Below are positions 25,202 to 38,804 of a DNA stretch of 64,000 nt, one piece after another (within the stretch, counting starts at the first letter, position 1; each line of letters begins with the position of its first letter). Below the pieces are notes generated by a model. The model was not told where the DNA came from. It made no database searches and saw nothing but the letters and a program-made list of their open reading frames with translations. This DNA comes from Cellulosimicrobium sp. ES-005. GTDB taxonomy: Bacteria > Actinomycetota > Actinomycetes > Actinomycetales > Cellulomonadaceae. The position numbers were made by a program, and so were the translations under genes. The stretch spans positions 3,658,001 through 3,722,000 of the forward strand of contig NZ_CP159290.1 of NCBI RefSeq assembly GCF_040448685.1. The letters are read 5' to 3'.

Positions 25202-25461
25202 GGTGCTCCTCGCTCTCTCGGGGGTCTCCCGGAACGTGCGGCGGTCACCCGGCTTCCGTCGGTGCCGACTCGTGACTCGTTCTCTTGAACGATTCCAGAC
25301 TAGGCGCCATTCCCCGTCCCCGCCAGCAAGGACAGGCGTGCCTGACCTGCGGTGACACGCCGGCGGCACCCGCCGCGACGAGACTCGTCACGTCTGCTCG
25401 CCAGGTGAGAGGACCGGCCCTCGCTCTTGCCGCGGGGCGCTCGCGGTGGTCCGCTGGCGGC

Positions 25462-26489
<1,028 letters not shown>

Positions 26490-26493
<4 letters not shown>

Positions 26494-27722
26494 GCGCCGA
26501 CGCAGCGGCCGAGCCCGCGACACCCGCGTCCCCGCCCGACGAGGCGGCCGCCCGCCGCCCGCTCGCCGTGCACTGGTTCCTGCCGACGTCGGGCGACGCA
26601 CGCGGGATCGTCGACGGCGCGCACGCGAAGGACACGCCCGGCCGGGCGACCGGGTTCCGCGCGCCGTCGCTCGACTACCTGGAGCAGGTCGCGGTCGCTG
26701 CCGACCGCCTCGGCTACGAGGGCGTGCTCACACCGACGGGGACGTGGTGCGAGGACGCGTGGCTCGTCACGTCCGCGCTGATCCGCAGCACGGAGCGGCT
26801 GAAGTTCCTCGTCGCGTTCCGCCCGGGCCTCGTCTCGCCGACGCTCGCGGCGCAGATGGCCGCGACCTTCCAGCGCCTGTCCGGTGGACGGCTGCTCCTC
26901 AACGTCGTCACGGGCGGCGACGAGAACGAGATGCGCAGGTTCGGCGACTGGCTCGAGCACGACGAGCGGTACGACCGCACGCGCGAGTTCCTCGAGGTCG
27001 TGCGCGGCGTGTGGGAGGAGGCGCCGCTCTCGTACGAGGGCACGCACTACCGGATCGCCGACGCCCGGACGTCCGCGCCGCCGGACCCGCGCCCCGAGAT
27101 CTTCTTCGGCGGATCGTCGGAGGCCGCGCTGCCCGTCGCGGCGGCCCAGGCCGACGTCTACCTCACGTGGGGCGAGCCGCCCGCGCAGGCGCGCGAGAAG
27201 ATCGAGCGCGTGCGCGAGCTCGCCGTCGCGCAGGGACGCACGATCCGCTTCGGGGTGCGCCTGCACGTCATCACGCGCGACCGGTCGGCCGACGCGTGGG
27301 ACGTCGCGCAGCGGTTCCTCGACGACCTCACGCCCGAGCAGATCGTGGGCGCCCAGCGGCTCCTGGGCTCGTCCGGGTCGGTCGGGCAGCAGCGCATGGT
27401 CGCGCTCCACGGCGGCGGTGACCTCGCGGCCACCCGGCGCGCGCGGGACCTGGAGATACACCCCGGGCTGTGGGCAGGCGTGGGGCTCGTGCGCGGCGGC
27501 GCCGGGACGGCGCTCGTCGGCAGCCACGAGGAGGTCGCCGACCTGGTCGAGGAGTACCGCGCGGCCGGGTTCGACGAGCTCGTCCTCTCGGGCTACCCGC
27601 ACCTCGAGGAGGCGTACTGGTTCGCGGAGGGCGTCCGCCCGCTGCTCGACGCGCGGGGTCTCACCGCTCCCGCCACGCGCACCGGCGGCACCGCGTCACG
27701 CACCCATGCCGTGCCGTTCTGA
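26490..27722 (+). CDS. ssuD: FMNH2-dependent alkanesulfonate monooxygenase
   Basis: A 410-residue flavin monooxygenase that cleaves alkanesulfonates to sulfite and aldehyde. Diagnostic SsuD segments are [69 protein letters not shown] and [14 protein letters not shown]. The late motif [21 protein letters not shown] is also present. An ATGA overlap couples it to the aldo/keto reductase. No ssuABC importer is adjacent. The reduced FMN could come from the flavin reductases at 28829 and 29398. The 3' end overlaps a small convergent membrane-protein gene by 27 bp. Confidence 0.93.
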
Positions 27723-28205
27723 GCCGGTTGCCGGCCCCGTCGGCGAGGTCCGCGCGACGCCGTCGGGTGCGCCCGGACGGCGCGCCCGGACGCCGACGAG
27801 CGCCAGGACGAGCTGGGCGACCCAGAGCAGCGGGACCGCGGGGGCGACGACGGCGCTCGCGGCCTCCGCGGCGGCGTACCCCGCAGGCACGGGGACGTCC
27901 ACCGGCACCGGCTGGGTGAAGGCCAGGAGGAACCCGACGGGGATCGCCACGATCCACAGCGCGACGGTCACGACGGCGTAGGGGAGCGGGACGTCGTCGG
28001 CGGATCGCATGCGCCCGACCCACGTCCCTAGCAGGGGAGCGAGCGCGAGCAGGCCGGCGACCGGGATCGCCGCGACCACGAACCCTGCCAGGAGCAGTCC
28101 GCCGCCCGCGGCGACGGCACCGGCCACGAAGCACAGCGGGAGCACGAGCGCTGCCCAGAGCTGGCCGCGGAACGCGGTCCTCCGCAGCCGTCGTGCTGTC
28201 GCCAT
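27696..28205 (-). CDS. Small integral membrane protein, unknown function
   Basis: A 169-residue protein with a short basic start (MATARRLRRTAFRG) and four clear hydrophobic helices: LWAALVLPLCFVAGAVAAGG, LAGFVVAAIPVAGLLALAPL, YAVVTVALWIVAIPVGFLLAF and VVAPAVPLLWVAQLVLALVG. It ends in a polar tail. The ATG at 28205 has AGGGGG upstream. No family was recognised. Its 3' end overlaps ssuD by 27 bp in convergent orientation; if the gene is real the last residues share DNA with ssuD. Confidence 0.6.
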   Translation of the reverse strand: MATARRLRRTAFRGQLWAALVLPLCFVAGAVAAGGGLLLAGFVVAAIPVAGLLALAPLLGTWVGRMRSADDVPLPYAVVTVALWIVAIPVGFLLAFTQPVPVDVPVPAGYAAAEAASAVVAPAVPLLWVAQLVLALVGVRARRPGAPDGVARTSPTGPATGSERHGMGA

Positions 28206-28368
28206 CGGTCGCCCCCTCGTCGCCCTGACCCGCGTCGTCGCGCGCCGTCGTCGGCATCGTACGGCGGCGCGGTCGTCCAGGGGATGGTGCGCGCGACCCA
28301 TGGCTCGCGGCGGCGTGCGGACCTAGACTGGAGGTGTCTTGTGGTCTCTCGCGCAGAGGTCGGCTCCG

Positions 28369-28773
28369 ATGTCGTGGCTGCTGATGGTCTGGTGCGCGGC
28401 GGCGTGCACGGTCGCCGCCGTGTGGTGGGTGCTGCGCCGCGCCGGCCGACCCCCGAGCCACCGGACGACCGGCCGACCGCACCTGCTGCGCCGCCGCCCG
28501 ACGCCCCCCGACCCGCTCGCCACGCTCGCGCTCCAGGTGCGGCTGAGCGAGCTCGCGGCGGAGATGCGGCGCATCGAGGCGGACCCGGACGTCTACGCCC
28601 GTGCCCACCACTACCTCGCGGTCCAGGGCGCCTACGACGCCTTGCTCCGGGAGGCGTGCCGGCTCACGGGTCTCTCGGTCGAGGACGCTCCGCTGCGGGC
28701 CGGCTTCCGCACGGGCGACGACGAGCGGTTCCGCGAGGAGCTCGAGCTGAGCGCGCGCGGCTGGAGCTGGTGA
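28369..28773 (+). CDS. Small membrane-anchored hypothetical protein
   Basis: A 134-residue protein with one N-terminal membrane helix (WLLMVWCAAACTVAAVWWVL). A basic Pro-rich stretch follows, then a soluble helical domain (LATLALQVRLSELAAEMRRIEADPDVYARAHHYLAVQGAYDALLREACRLTG). Small proteins of this layout occur in many actinobacteria without known function. The ATG at 28369 has AGAGGT 8 nt upstream; a TTG at 28339 is a weaker alternative. A TAGACT -10-like box lies at 28324-28329. Confidence 0.68.
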   Translation: MSWLLMVWCAAACTVAAVWWVLRRAGRPPSHRTTGRPHLLRRRPTPPDPLATLALQVRLSELAAEMRRIEADPDVYARAHHYLAVQGAYDALLREACRLTGLSVEDAPLRAGFRTGDDERFREELELSARGWSW

Positions 28774-28828
28774 CCGGTCCGCCCGTGAGGGGCGGCACGG
28801 GACGGGCGAGGGGCTGCTGGGTTCGCTC

Positions 28829-29397
28829 TCAGAGCGCCGAGTGGTCCCCGATCCGGTGGTACGTGCGGTCGTGGTAGACGAGCGGCGACGGGGTGCCGGC
28901 CACCTCGTCGCGCCGGGGGCCCGCACCCGTGCCGACGCTCGACGCGAGCGCTCGCAGCGAGACGAGGTAGGAGTCGCCCACCGGCGTGCGCTGTACCACG
29001 CGGCCCCGGACCCACGAGAGGGCCCCGTCGATGACGGGTTCCCCGGTGCCGAGGCGCGACCAGCCGCCGTCGGCGAACCGGTCGATGCCGCTCGTGGCGA
29101 AGCGCGCCGAGACGTCGTCCTGGTGGTCGGCGAGGAAGCTCACCGCGAGCGTCCGTGCCGCCGACACGGCGGGCCACGACGACGACGTCGACGCGAGCGA
29201 GAACGCGAGCAGCGGCGGTGCGGCCGAGACGGAGATGACCGACGTCGCGGTGAACCCGACGAGGCGGCCGTCGTGCTCGAGCGCGATCACGGCGACGCCC
29301 GCGGGGTGGCCGCGGAACACGGCCTTGTACTCGTCGGGGGAGAGCTGCGGCTCGTCCTGCTCCGCCAGGAGGGCCTCCAGGTGGGTGAGCTCGGCGG

Positions 29398-29401
<4 letters not shown>
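28829..29401 (-). CDS. Flavin reductase (DIM6/NtaB-like FMN-binding split barrel)
   Basis: A 190-residue flavin reductase domain protein that would use NAD(P)H to reduce free flavin for two-component monooxygenases. Landmarks are FRGHPAGVAVIALEHDGRLVGFTATSVISVSAAPPLLAFSLA, the dimer/FMN motif LAVSFLADHQDDVSARFA, and the late YHDRTYHRIGDHS. It is the second gene after the SAM riboswitch at 30062; its ATG overlaps the stop of the upstream FMN reductase gene. It is a natural partner for the NtaA-, SsuD- and luciferase-like monooxygenases encoded elsewhere in the window. Confidence 0.92.
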
Positions 29402-31764
<2,363 letters not shown>

Positions 31765-31846
31765 CCGTCGTCTACCCTGGCCGACGGCCGCCGTCGCGCA
31801 CGCCGCGCGACGCGACGGCCGTCGGACCGGACGACGGGAGAACGCA

Positions 31847-32641
31847 GTGACGACCACCGACCCCGAGGGCCCCGCCGTGCGCGCGAGCCGTGACGTCGTG
31901 CTCGAGCTCGCGGTGCAGGATCCCGAGGGCGTGCGGGTGGCCGCGTCCGTGGGCGCTCGGCGGGTCGAGCTGTGCGTCGGACTGGGCGCGACCGGCGGGC
32001 TCACGCCGAGCGCCGGTCTCGTCGAGGCGGCCGTCGTGGCGGCCGCCGACGCCGCAGGACGTGCACCCGTGGAGGTGCACGTCCTCGTGCGTCCGCGCCC
32101 GGGAGGGTTCGTCCTCTCGGCAGCCGACCTCGACGTGCAGGTCCGCGACGTCCGGGCCGCGGTCGCGGCGGGTGCGGCGGGCGTCGTGGTGGGCGCCCTG
32201 ACCCCGGACGGCGTCGTGGACGTCGCCGCCGTGCGCGCCCTCGTCGAGGCCGCCGACGGCCGCGAGGTGACGTTCCACCGGGCGGTCGACGTCGTGGCCG
32301 ACCCGCTCGCAGCGCTCGACGCGCTCGCGGGCGTCGGCGTGCGGCGCGTGCTCACGTCGGGCGGCGCCTCTCGCAGCATCGACGGCGTCGACCGCCTGCG
32401 CGCCATGTCGGTGCACGCCCGCGGACCCCAGGGCGGCCGCGTCGAGGTCATGGCGGGTGGGGGCGTGCGGCCTCAGGACGTCGGCGCGCTCGTGGCCGCC
32501 GGCGTGGACGCCGTGCACCTCTCCGCGAAGCGGGTCGTCGCGGACGACGCCGGGCCCGGGGGCGGCGGGGACGCCGGCTACGAGGTCACGGACCCGGAGG
32601 TCGCCGCGGCCGCGCGCGCGGCGCTCGACGCCACGCGCTGA
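31847..32641 (+). CDS. cutC: CutC-family protein
   Basis: A 264-residue TIM-barrel CutC protein, historically linked to copper homeostasis though its reaction is not settled. Landmarks: LELAVQDPEGVRVAASVGARRVELC, GGLTPSAGLVEAA, VHVLVRPRPGGFVLSAAD, FHRAVDVVADPLAALDAL, GVRRVLTSGGA and VEVMAGGGVRPQDV. All are typical. The GTG start has GGGAG upstream. It lies 82 nt after gdhA and ends before a hairpin terminator. Confidence 0.92.
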   Translation: MTTTDPEGPAVRASRDVVLELAVQDPEGVRVAASVGARRVELCVGLGATGGLTPSAGLVEAAVVAAADAAGRAPVEVHVLVRPRPGGFVLSAADLDVQVRDVRAAVAAGAAGVVVGALTPDGVVDVAAVRALVEAADGREVTFHRAVDVVADPLAALDALAGVGVRRVLTSGGASRSIDGVDRLRAMSVHARGPQGGRVEVMAGGGVRPQDVGALVAAGVDAVHLSAKRVVADDAGPGGGGDAGYEVTDPEVAAAARAALDATR

Positions 32642-32701
32642 CGGCCCCGCTCGCCCCCGCGCTCCGGCGCGCGCGAGCCGTCCACGGGACGGCGTCTCGA
32701 C

Positions 32702-32731
32702 GGCCGGCCCCCGCCCACGCGGGGGTCGGCC
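32702..32731 (+). terminator. Hairpin terminator candidate after cutC
   Basis: GGCCGGCCCCCGC pairs with GCGGGGGTCGGCC (one bulged or mismatched pair) around a 4-nt loop, 61 nt after the cutC stop. The tail is CGTCGTCGTC, with no T-run. Confidence 0.6.
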
Positions 32732-32891
32732 GTCGTCGTCCTGGGTCCGCGTCGACGGCTCATGTCTCAGTTAGGTAACTTTCCTGTCGTATTAGGGAGC
32801 GGCGCGGGATCGATTAGTTAGTGTTCCTGCCACACGCCTCCGGGCGCCACGACGAACGACGCGACGACGCGTCGTCCACGCGAAAGGACCG

Positions 32892-34574
32892 ATGATGATT
32901 CGAAGCACGGCGCGCAAGCGTCTGCTCACGGCGGTTGCGCTCGTGACCGGCGTGACCCTGATGGCGACGGGCTGCTCCGGCTCCGGGAACGGCGACGGCG
33001 ACGAGACCGCCGACGGTGGGCGCACGCTCAACGTGTGGGCCGGTACGCAGACGCCGATCGTCGCGAACTTCAACCCGTACTCGCCGAACCCGCTGCACGC
33101 GGCCAACGGCGCGATCTACGAGCCGCTCTTCTACTACAACAAGGCGCAGGCCAGCGACCCCGAGCCCCGTCTCGGCGAGTCCTTCGAGTGGTCCGAGGAC
33201 GGCACCGAGCTGACGGTGAAGCTCCGCGAGGGCGTCAAGTGGACCGACGGCGAGGACTTCGACGCCGACGACGTCGTGTTCTCGCACACCAACGAGGCCG
33301 CCAAGCGCGACTTCGTCGTCTCGGTCGAGGCCGTCGACCCGTACACCGTGAAGTGGACGTTCGACTCCCCGCAGTTCACGTCCGAGGTCCAGCTCCTCGG
33401 TACGTCGCTCGTCGTGCCGGAGCACATCTGGTCCGAGGTCGACGACCTCGTGACGTTCGCCAACGAGAACCCGGTCGGCACCGGCCCGTACAAGGCCGAC
33501 GCCGTCACCGAGGCCGCCTACACGGTCGTCGCGAACGAGGACTACTGGGCCGGCGCGCCCAAGGTCAAGAAGGTCCGCTACCTCGGCATCGACCAGAACC
33601 AGAGCGCCGAGGACCTCATGACGACGGGCAAGGTCGACTGGACGGCCATGTTCGTGGCCGACCCCGACCGCATCACCGCGGACGGGCGCCTGAGCATGAT
33701 CAACACGCCGCAGGACCCGACGACGATCTACACGTGCGTGTCGGTCGACCTCGGCTGCACGGGCCCGCAGACCGACGTCGCGGTGCGCCAGGCGATCAAC
33801 CTCGCCATGGACCGCACCGAGATCAACGAGAAGGCGTTCGCCGGCCTCGCCGCGACCGCGTCCCCGACGTTCGCGCTGCTCGGCCGCGACGACCGCTGGA
33901 TCTCGCCCGACGTCGAGGCGGAGAGCCCGCAGACGGCCGACGCCGCGGCCGCGTCGAAGGTCCTCGAGGACGCCGGCTACACCAAGGGCGCGGACGGCAT
34001 CTACGAGAAGGACGGCCAGAAGGTCGAGATGACCCTCATCACGGTCGACGGCTGGAACGACTACAACGCGGTCGGCGACCTGCTCGTCGAGCAGGCGAAG
34101 GCCGCCGGCATCTCGATCGTCCACAACAAGATCACGCAGCAGGAGATGTCGGACGCGCGCGTCGCGGGCACCTACCAGCTCATGGTCGGGGGCATCACGG
34201 GCCCGTCGCTGGACGACCCGTTCAGCATCTACCGCCAGTGGATGACGACGGACTACACGCGTCCGGTCGGCGAGGTCATGGAGTCCGGCCTCTTCAACTA
34301 CGTGCGCTACACCAACCCCACGGTCGACGCCGCGGTCGAGGCGGCCGCCTCGACGAACGACGAGGCCGCGAAGCAGGAGCAGTACGCGATCATCCAGGAG
34401 GAGATCGTCCGTGACCTGCCCTACATCCCGGTGGTCGTGAACGCCTCGCAGACGTTCATGGACACGAAGGACTTCACGGGCTGGCCGACCGAGGACGACC
34501 TCTACGCCTTCCCGCCGTCGTGGAGCACGGTCTCGCTGGGCGTCGTGCTCTCGAAGCTCGAGCCGGCGAGCTGA
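32892..34574 (+). CDS. Oligopeptide/oligosaccharide-type ABC transporter substrate-binding lipoprotein
   Basis: A 560-residue family-5 receptor. The signal peptide ends in TLMATGC (lipobox Cys28) and is followed by a Gly/Asp linker. Landmarks are TLNVWAGTQTPIVANFNPYSPNP, GAIYEPLFYYN, FEWSEDGTELTVKLREGVKWTDGEDFDADDVVFSH and GTGPYKAD. The FNPYSP beginning and overall pattern resemble receptors that bind cello- or manno-oligosaccharides in the Opp-type group, so a plant-polysaccharide oligomer is a reasonable candidate ligand; an oligopeptide is the alternative. Two adjacent ATG codons (32892, 32895) can both serve. It heads a five-gene operon. A low-GC stretch (32765-32820) upstream probably holds the promoter. 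Confidence 0.9.
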   Translation: MMIRSTARKRLLTAVALVTGVTLMATGCSGSGNGDGDETADGGRTLNVWAGTQTPIVANFNPYSPNPLHAANGAIYEPLFYYNKAQASDPEPRLGESFEWSEDGTELTVKLREGVKWTDGEDFDADDVVFSHTNEAAKRDFVVSVEAVDPYTVKWTFDSPQFTSEVQLLGTSLVVPEHIWSEVDDLVTFANENPVGTGPYKADAVTEAAYTVVANEDYWAGAPKVKKVRYLGIDQNQSAEDLMTTGKVDWTAMFVADPDRITADGRLSMINTPQDPTTIYTCVSVDLGCTGPQTDVAVRQAINLAMDRTEINEKAFAGLAATASPTFALLGRDDRWISPDVEAESPQTADAAAASKVLEDAGYTKGADGIYEKDGQKVEMTLITVDGWNDYNAVGDLLVEQAKAAGISIVHNKITQQEMSDARVAGTYQLMVGGITGPSLDDPFSIYRQWMTTDYTRPVGEVMESGLFNYVRYTNPTVDAAVEAAASTNDEAAKQEQYAIIQEEIVRDLPYIPVVVNASQTFMDTKDFTGWPTEDDLYAFPPSWSTVSLGVVLSKLEPAS

Positions 34575-34620
34575 TGCGACCGCGCCGAGGAGGAGGAACG
34601 GGGAACGAGGGACACGCATC

Positions 34621-35619
34621 ATGAGGTACTACGCACGACGGATCACGTTCTACGTGATCACCCTCTGGGCAGCGGTCTCGCTGAACTTCCTCATCCCGAA
34701 GCTCATGCCTGGTGACCCCAAGCAGATCTTCATCGACAAGTTCCTGCGCAAGGGCGGCGAGCTGACGCCCCAGATGCAGAACAGCATCGACCTCCTCTTC
34801 GGCGCGGACGGCGACGCCTCCCTGTGGGACCAGTACGTGGACTACTGGGGGCGCCTGTTCCAGGGAGATCTCGGGATCTCCATCACGTACTACCCCCAGC
34901 CCGTCACCGAGCTGATCGGCCAGGCCCTCCCCTGGACGGTCGGGCTCGTGGGACTCGCGACGATCATCTCGTTCGTCCTGGGTGTCGGGCTGGGGGCGTG
35001 GGCCGGCTGGAAGCGCGGCACGTGGGTGGACAGCATCATCCCCGCGTCGACCCTGCTCCAGGCGGTGCCCTACTTCTGGCTCGCCCTCATCCTCGTCTCG
35101 GTCTTCTCGGTCTCGACCGGATGGTTCCCGCGGATCGGCAGCTACGACATCTTCGGCTTCGACAACGGACCGGAGTGGTCGTGGGCGTTCGTCGGCAGCG
35201 TGATCTACCACGGGTTCCTGCCCGCGCTGACGATCGTGCTCTCGTCGGTGGGGGGCTGGCTGCTCGGGATGCGCAACATGATGGTGTCCACGCTGTCCGA
35301 GGACTACGTCACGACGGCCGAGGCCAAGGGCCTGCGCCGCATGCGCGTGGCGATCACCTACGCGACCCGCAACGCCGCGCTCCCGTCGTTCGCCGGGTTC
35401 GGCGTCGCGCTCGGGTTCGTCGTGGCCGGGTCGGTCGTCATGGAGCAGGTCTTCAGCTACCCGGGCCTGGGCAAGCTCCTGTTCAACGCGGTCCAGGCGA
35501 GCGACTTCGCGCTCATGCAGGGCACGTTCCTCGTCATCACGCTCGCCGTGCTCGCCGCGAACTTCCTCATGGACATCATCTACGGATTCATCGACCCGAG
35601 GGCGCGCGCCAATGTCTGA
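34621..35619 (+). CDS. Opp-type ABC transporter permease 1
   Basis: A 332-residue membrane subunit. It begins MRYYARRITFYVITLWAAVSLNFLIPKLMPGDP, the DppB/OppB first helix. The EAA loop is EDYVTTAEAKGLRRMRVAITYATRNAALP, followed by FSYPGLGKLLFNAVQASDF and ending in DIIYGFIDPRARA. Six membrane helices are expected and visible. It lies 46 nt after the receptor gene and overlaps the second permease by 8 nt. Confidence 0.94.
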   Translation: MRYYARRITFYVITLWAAVSLNFLIPKLMPGDPKQIFIDKFLRKGGELTPQMQNSIDLLFGADGDASLWDQYVDYWGRLFQGDLGISITYYPQPVTELIGQALPWTVGLVGLATIISFVLGVGLGAWAGWKRGTWVDSIIPASTLLQAVPYFWLALILVSVFSVSTGWFPRIGSYDIFGFDNGPEWSWAFVGSVIYHGFLPALTIVLSSVGGWLLGMRNMMVSTLSEDYVTTAEAKGLRRMRVAITYATRNAALPSFAGFGVALGFVVAGSVVMEQVFSYPGLGKLLFNAVQASDFALMQGTFLVITLAVLAANFLMDIIYGFIDPRARANV

Positions 35620-36774
35620 CAACACCCGCGACACGGAGATCGTGACCCCCGCCGCCGACGCGGCACCCGTGGCCACGGTCGTCGCCGACGGCCTCGCGCC
35701 GGCGACGACGACCGAGGGGATCGTCCCGGACGTGCGGGACGTCCCCGCGGCGCTCGACCAGGACGCCCCTGCCGCGCCCGCCCGCCGTGGCCTGCGCGCG
35801 ATGCTCCCGCGCCGGTCCGGCAAGCTCACCGCGGGGATCGTCCTCGTGGCCGGCATCCTGCTGTTCACGTTCGTCGCGCCGTTCTTCACGCAGGACCCGC
35901 GCTCGACGGCGAACGCGCGGTTCCTGCCGCCGAGCGCCGAGCACCTGCTCGGCACCAACCACATCGGCAACGACATCTTCGCCCAGGTGGCGTACGGCGG
36001 GCAGGGCTCGCTCATGGTCGGCCTCGTCGCCGGCGCGATCGCGCTCGTGCTGTCGATCGTGTTCGGCATCGTCGCGGGGTACCGCGGGCGGTTCACCGAC
36101 GAGGCCCTCTCGCTCGTCACGAACATCATGCTCGTCATCCCGGGCCTGCCGCTGATCATCGTCATCTCGGCGTACCTGCAGACGCGCTCGCTCCTCATCG
36201 TCGCGGTGATCCTCGGGCTGACGGCGTGGCCGGGTGCGGCGATCGTGCTCCGGATGCAGGCGAAGTCGCTGCGTGCCCGCGACTACGTGTCCGCGGCACG
36301 CGTCGCGGGGGAGAAGACGCCGCGGATCATCCTCGTGGAGATCTTCCCCAACCTCCTGCCGCTCCTCACGGCCCAGTTCCTCGGCGCGGTGCTGCTCGCG
36401 ATCCTCGCGGAGGCGGGGCTCTCGTTCCTCGGGCTGGGACCCTCCGGCTCGATCACGTGGGGCACGATCCTCAACCAGGCGAGCGCCAACAACGCGCTGA
36501 GCCTCGGCATGTGGTGGTGGTTCGTCCCGCCCGGCCTGCTCATCGCCCTCTTCGGCTGCGGGCTCGCGCTCATCAACTTCAGCCTGGACGAGATCATCAA
36601 CCCCCGCCTGCGCCTGGGGCCGGCGGCCGTGAAGAGCGTGCGCAAGGCCCGCAAGGCCGGCCTCGCCGTGGACGCGGACCCCGCCGGCACCGGACCGGAC
36701 ACCGCCGGCGGCACCGACAGCGACCCTGACGGCACGGACACCGACACCGACGACGCGAAGGAGACGGTGGGCGC

Positions 36775-36778
<4 letters not shown>
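35612..36778 (+). CDS. Opp-type ABC transporter permease 2
   Basis: A 388-residue membrane subunit. About 70 residues of acidic/Ala-rich cytoplasmic leader precede the first helix (LTAGIVLVAGILLFTFVAPFF). LLGTNHIGNDIFAQVAYGGQGSL is the OppC signature. The EAA loop is SAARVAGEKTPRIILVEIFPNLLP, then LSFLGLGPSGSITWG. A 45-residue C-terminal tail with repeated Gly/Thr/Asp (SDPDGTDTDTDD) is an unusual acidic addition. ATGA overlap with the next ATPase. Confidence 0.93.
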
Positions 36779-37700
<922 letters not shown>

Positions 37701-37704
<4 letters not shown>

Positions 37705-38585
37705 GCACCCTCGAGGTCCGCAACCTGGTCAAGGACTTCTCGATCCGCAAGGGGCTGCGCCGCACGCGCCTGCGCGCGGTGAACGACGTGTCGTTCACGC
37801 TGGAGCCCGGCAAGACGATCGCGGTCGTCGGCGAGTCCGGCTCGGGCAAGTCGACGGTGGCGCGCATGATCGCCCAGCTCGAGACGCCGACGTCGGGCGA
37901 GATCCTGCTGGACGGCACGCCGTCCGCGACCCGCGGACGCGGGCTCGACGCCTACCGGCACGACGTGCAGATGGTGTTCCAGGACCCGTTCGCCTCGCTC
38001 AACCCGTTCCACACGGTGGCCCACCACCTCGAGCGGCCGCTGCGCCTGCACAAGGTCGCCCGCGGGCGTCAGGCGATCGACGCGCGGGTCCACGAGCTCC
38101 TGGAGCGCGTGAACCTCACCCCGGCGCCGGTGTTCGCGGCCAAGCAGCCGCACGAGATGTCGGGCGGGCAGCGCCAGCGCGTCGCGATCGCCCGGGCCCT
38201 CGCGCCGGGTGCACGGTTTCTCGTGGCGGACGAGCCGGTGTCGATGCTCGACGTGTCGATCCGGCTCGGGGTGCTCAACCTGCTCGCGCGGCTGCAGCGC
38301 GAGGAGAACCTGGGGGTCCTCTACATCACGCACGACCTCGCGACCGCACGGCACTTCAGCGACGAGATCCTCGTGATGTTCCGGGGGAACGTCGTCGAGC
38401 GCGGGCCGTCGGACCAGGTGATCCTCGACCCGCAGCACGACTACACCAAGCTGCTCCTCGGCGCGGCGCCGGAACCTCGGAACCACGGGAAGCTCCGTGA
38501 GGAGGTGCGCCGCGAGCTCGCGGCGGCCGCGGCGGGCTCGGGCGACGACGCCGCGCGCGACCGGTTCGGGACGCGCGGGATGTGA
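37701..38585 (+). CDS. Opp-type ABC transporter ATPase 2 (OppF-like)
   Basis: A 294-residue ATPase. Walker A is GESGSGKSTVARM, the Q-loop lies in MVFQDPFASLNPFHTV, the signature is [16 protein letters not shown], Walker B is FLVADEPVSMLD and the switch His is in ITHDLATARHF. VSMLD in place of the usual VSALD is seen in sugar-oligomer members of the Opp group. The protein ends in DYTKLLLGAAPEP and a short charged tail. Last gene of the operon; a 13-bp hairpin follows. Confidence 0.95.
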
Positions 38586-38666
38586 GACCGGCGCACCCGT
38601 CGCCCGCTCGATCCGGGCGGCGGGTGCCGCCTCCAGCCGTACGCGTCGGTGGTGACGCGTACCCGC

Positions 38667-38704
38667 CGCGCGGGCCAGGTCTGTCGGACGCCCTGGCCCG
38701 CGCG
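38667..38704 (+). terminator. Hairpin terminator candidate after the Opp-type operon
   Basis: CGCGCGGGCCAGG pairs perfectly with CCTGGCCCGCGCG over a 12-nt loop, 82 nt after the last ATPase stop. The tail is CCCTCC, with no T-run. Confidence 0.65.
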
Positions 38705-38791
38705 CCCTCCTGCGCGCGCCGTCGTCTCCGACCCGGAGGTCGTGACGGCCCCGTAGGCGATCGGGCGGGAGACGGCCAAGTCGCGGGTGGG

Positions 38792-38797
38792 TAGGGT
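38792..38797 (+). promoter_or_regulatory. -10 box directing a probable leaderless transcript
   Basis: TAGGGT lies 7 nt before the GTG at 38805, so transcription would begin at or next to the start codon. The same arrangement recurs before the genes at 40409 (TAGGCT), 46018 (TAGGGT), 47870 minus strand (TATCCT), 57939 (TACGAT) and 59339 (TAGGGT). Confidence 0.55.
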
Positions 38798-38804
38798 CGG
38801 GCTC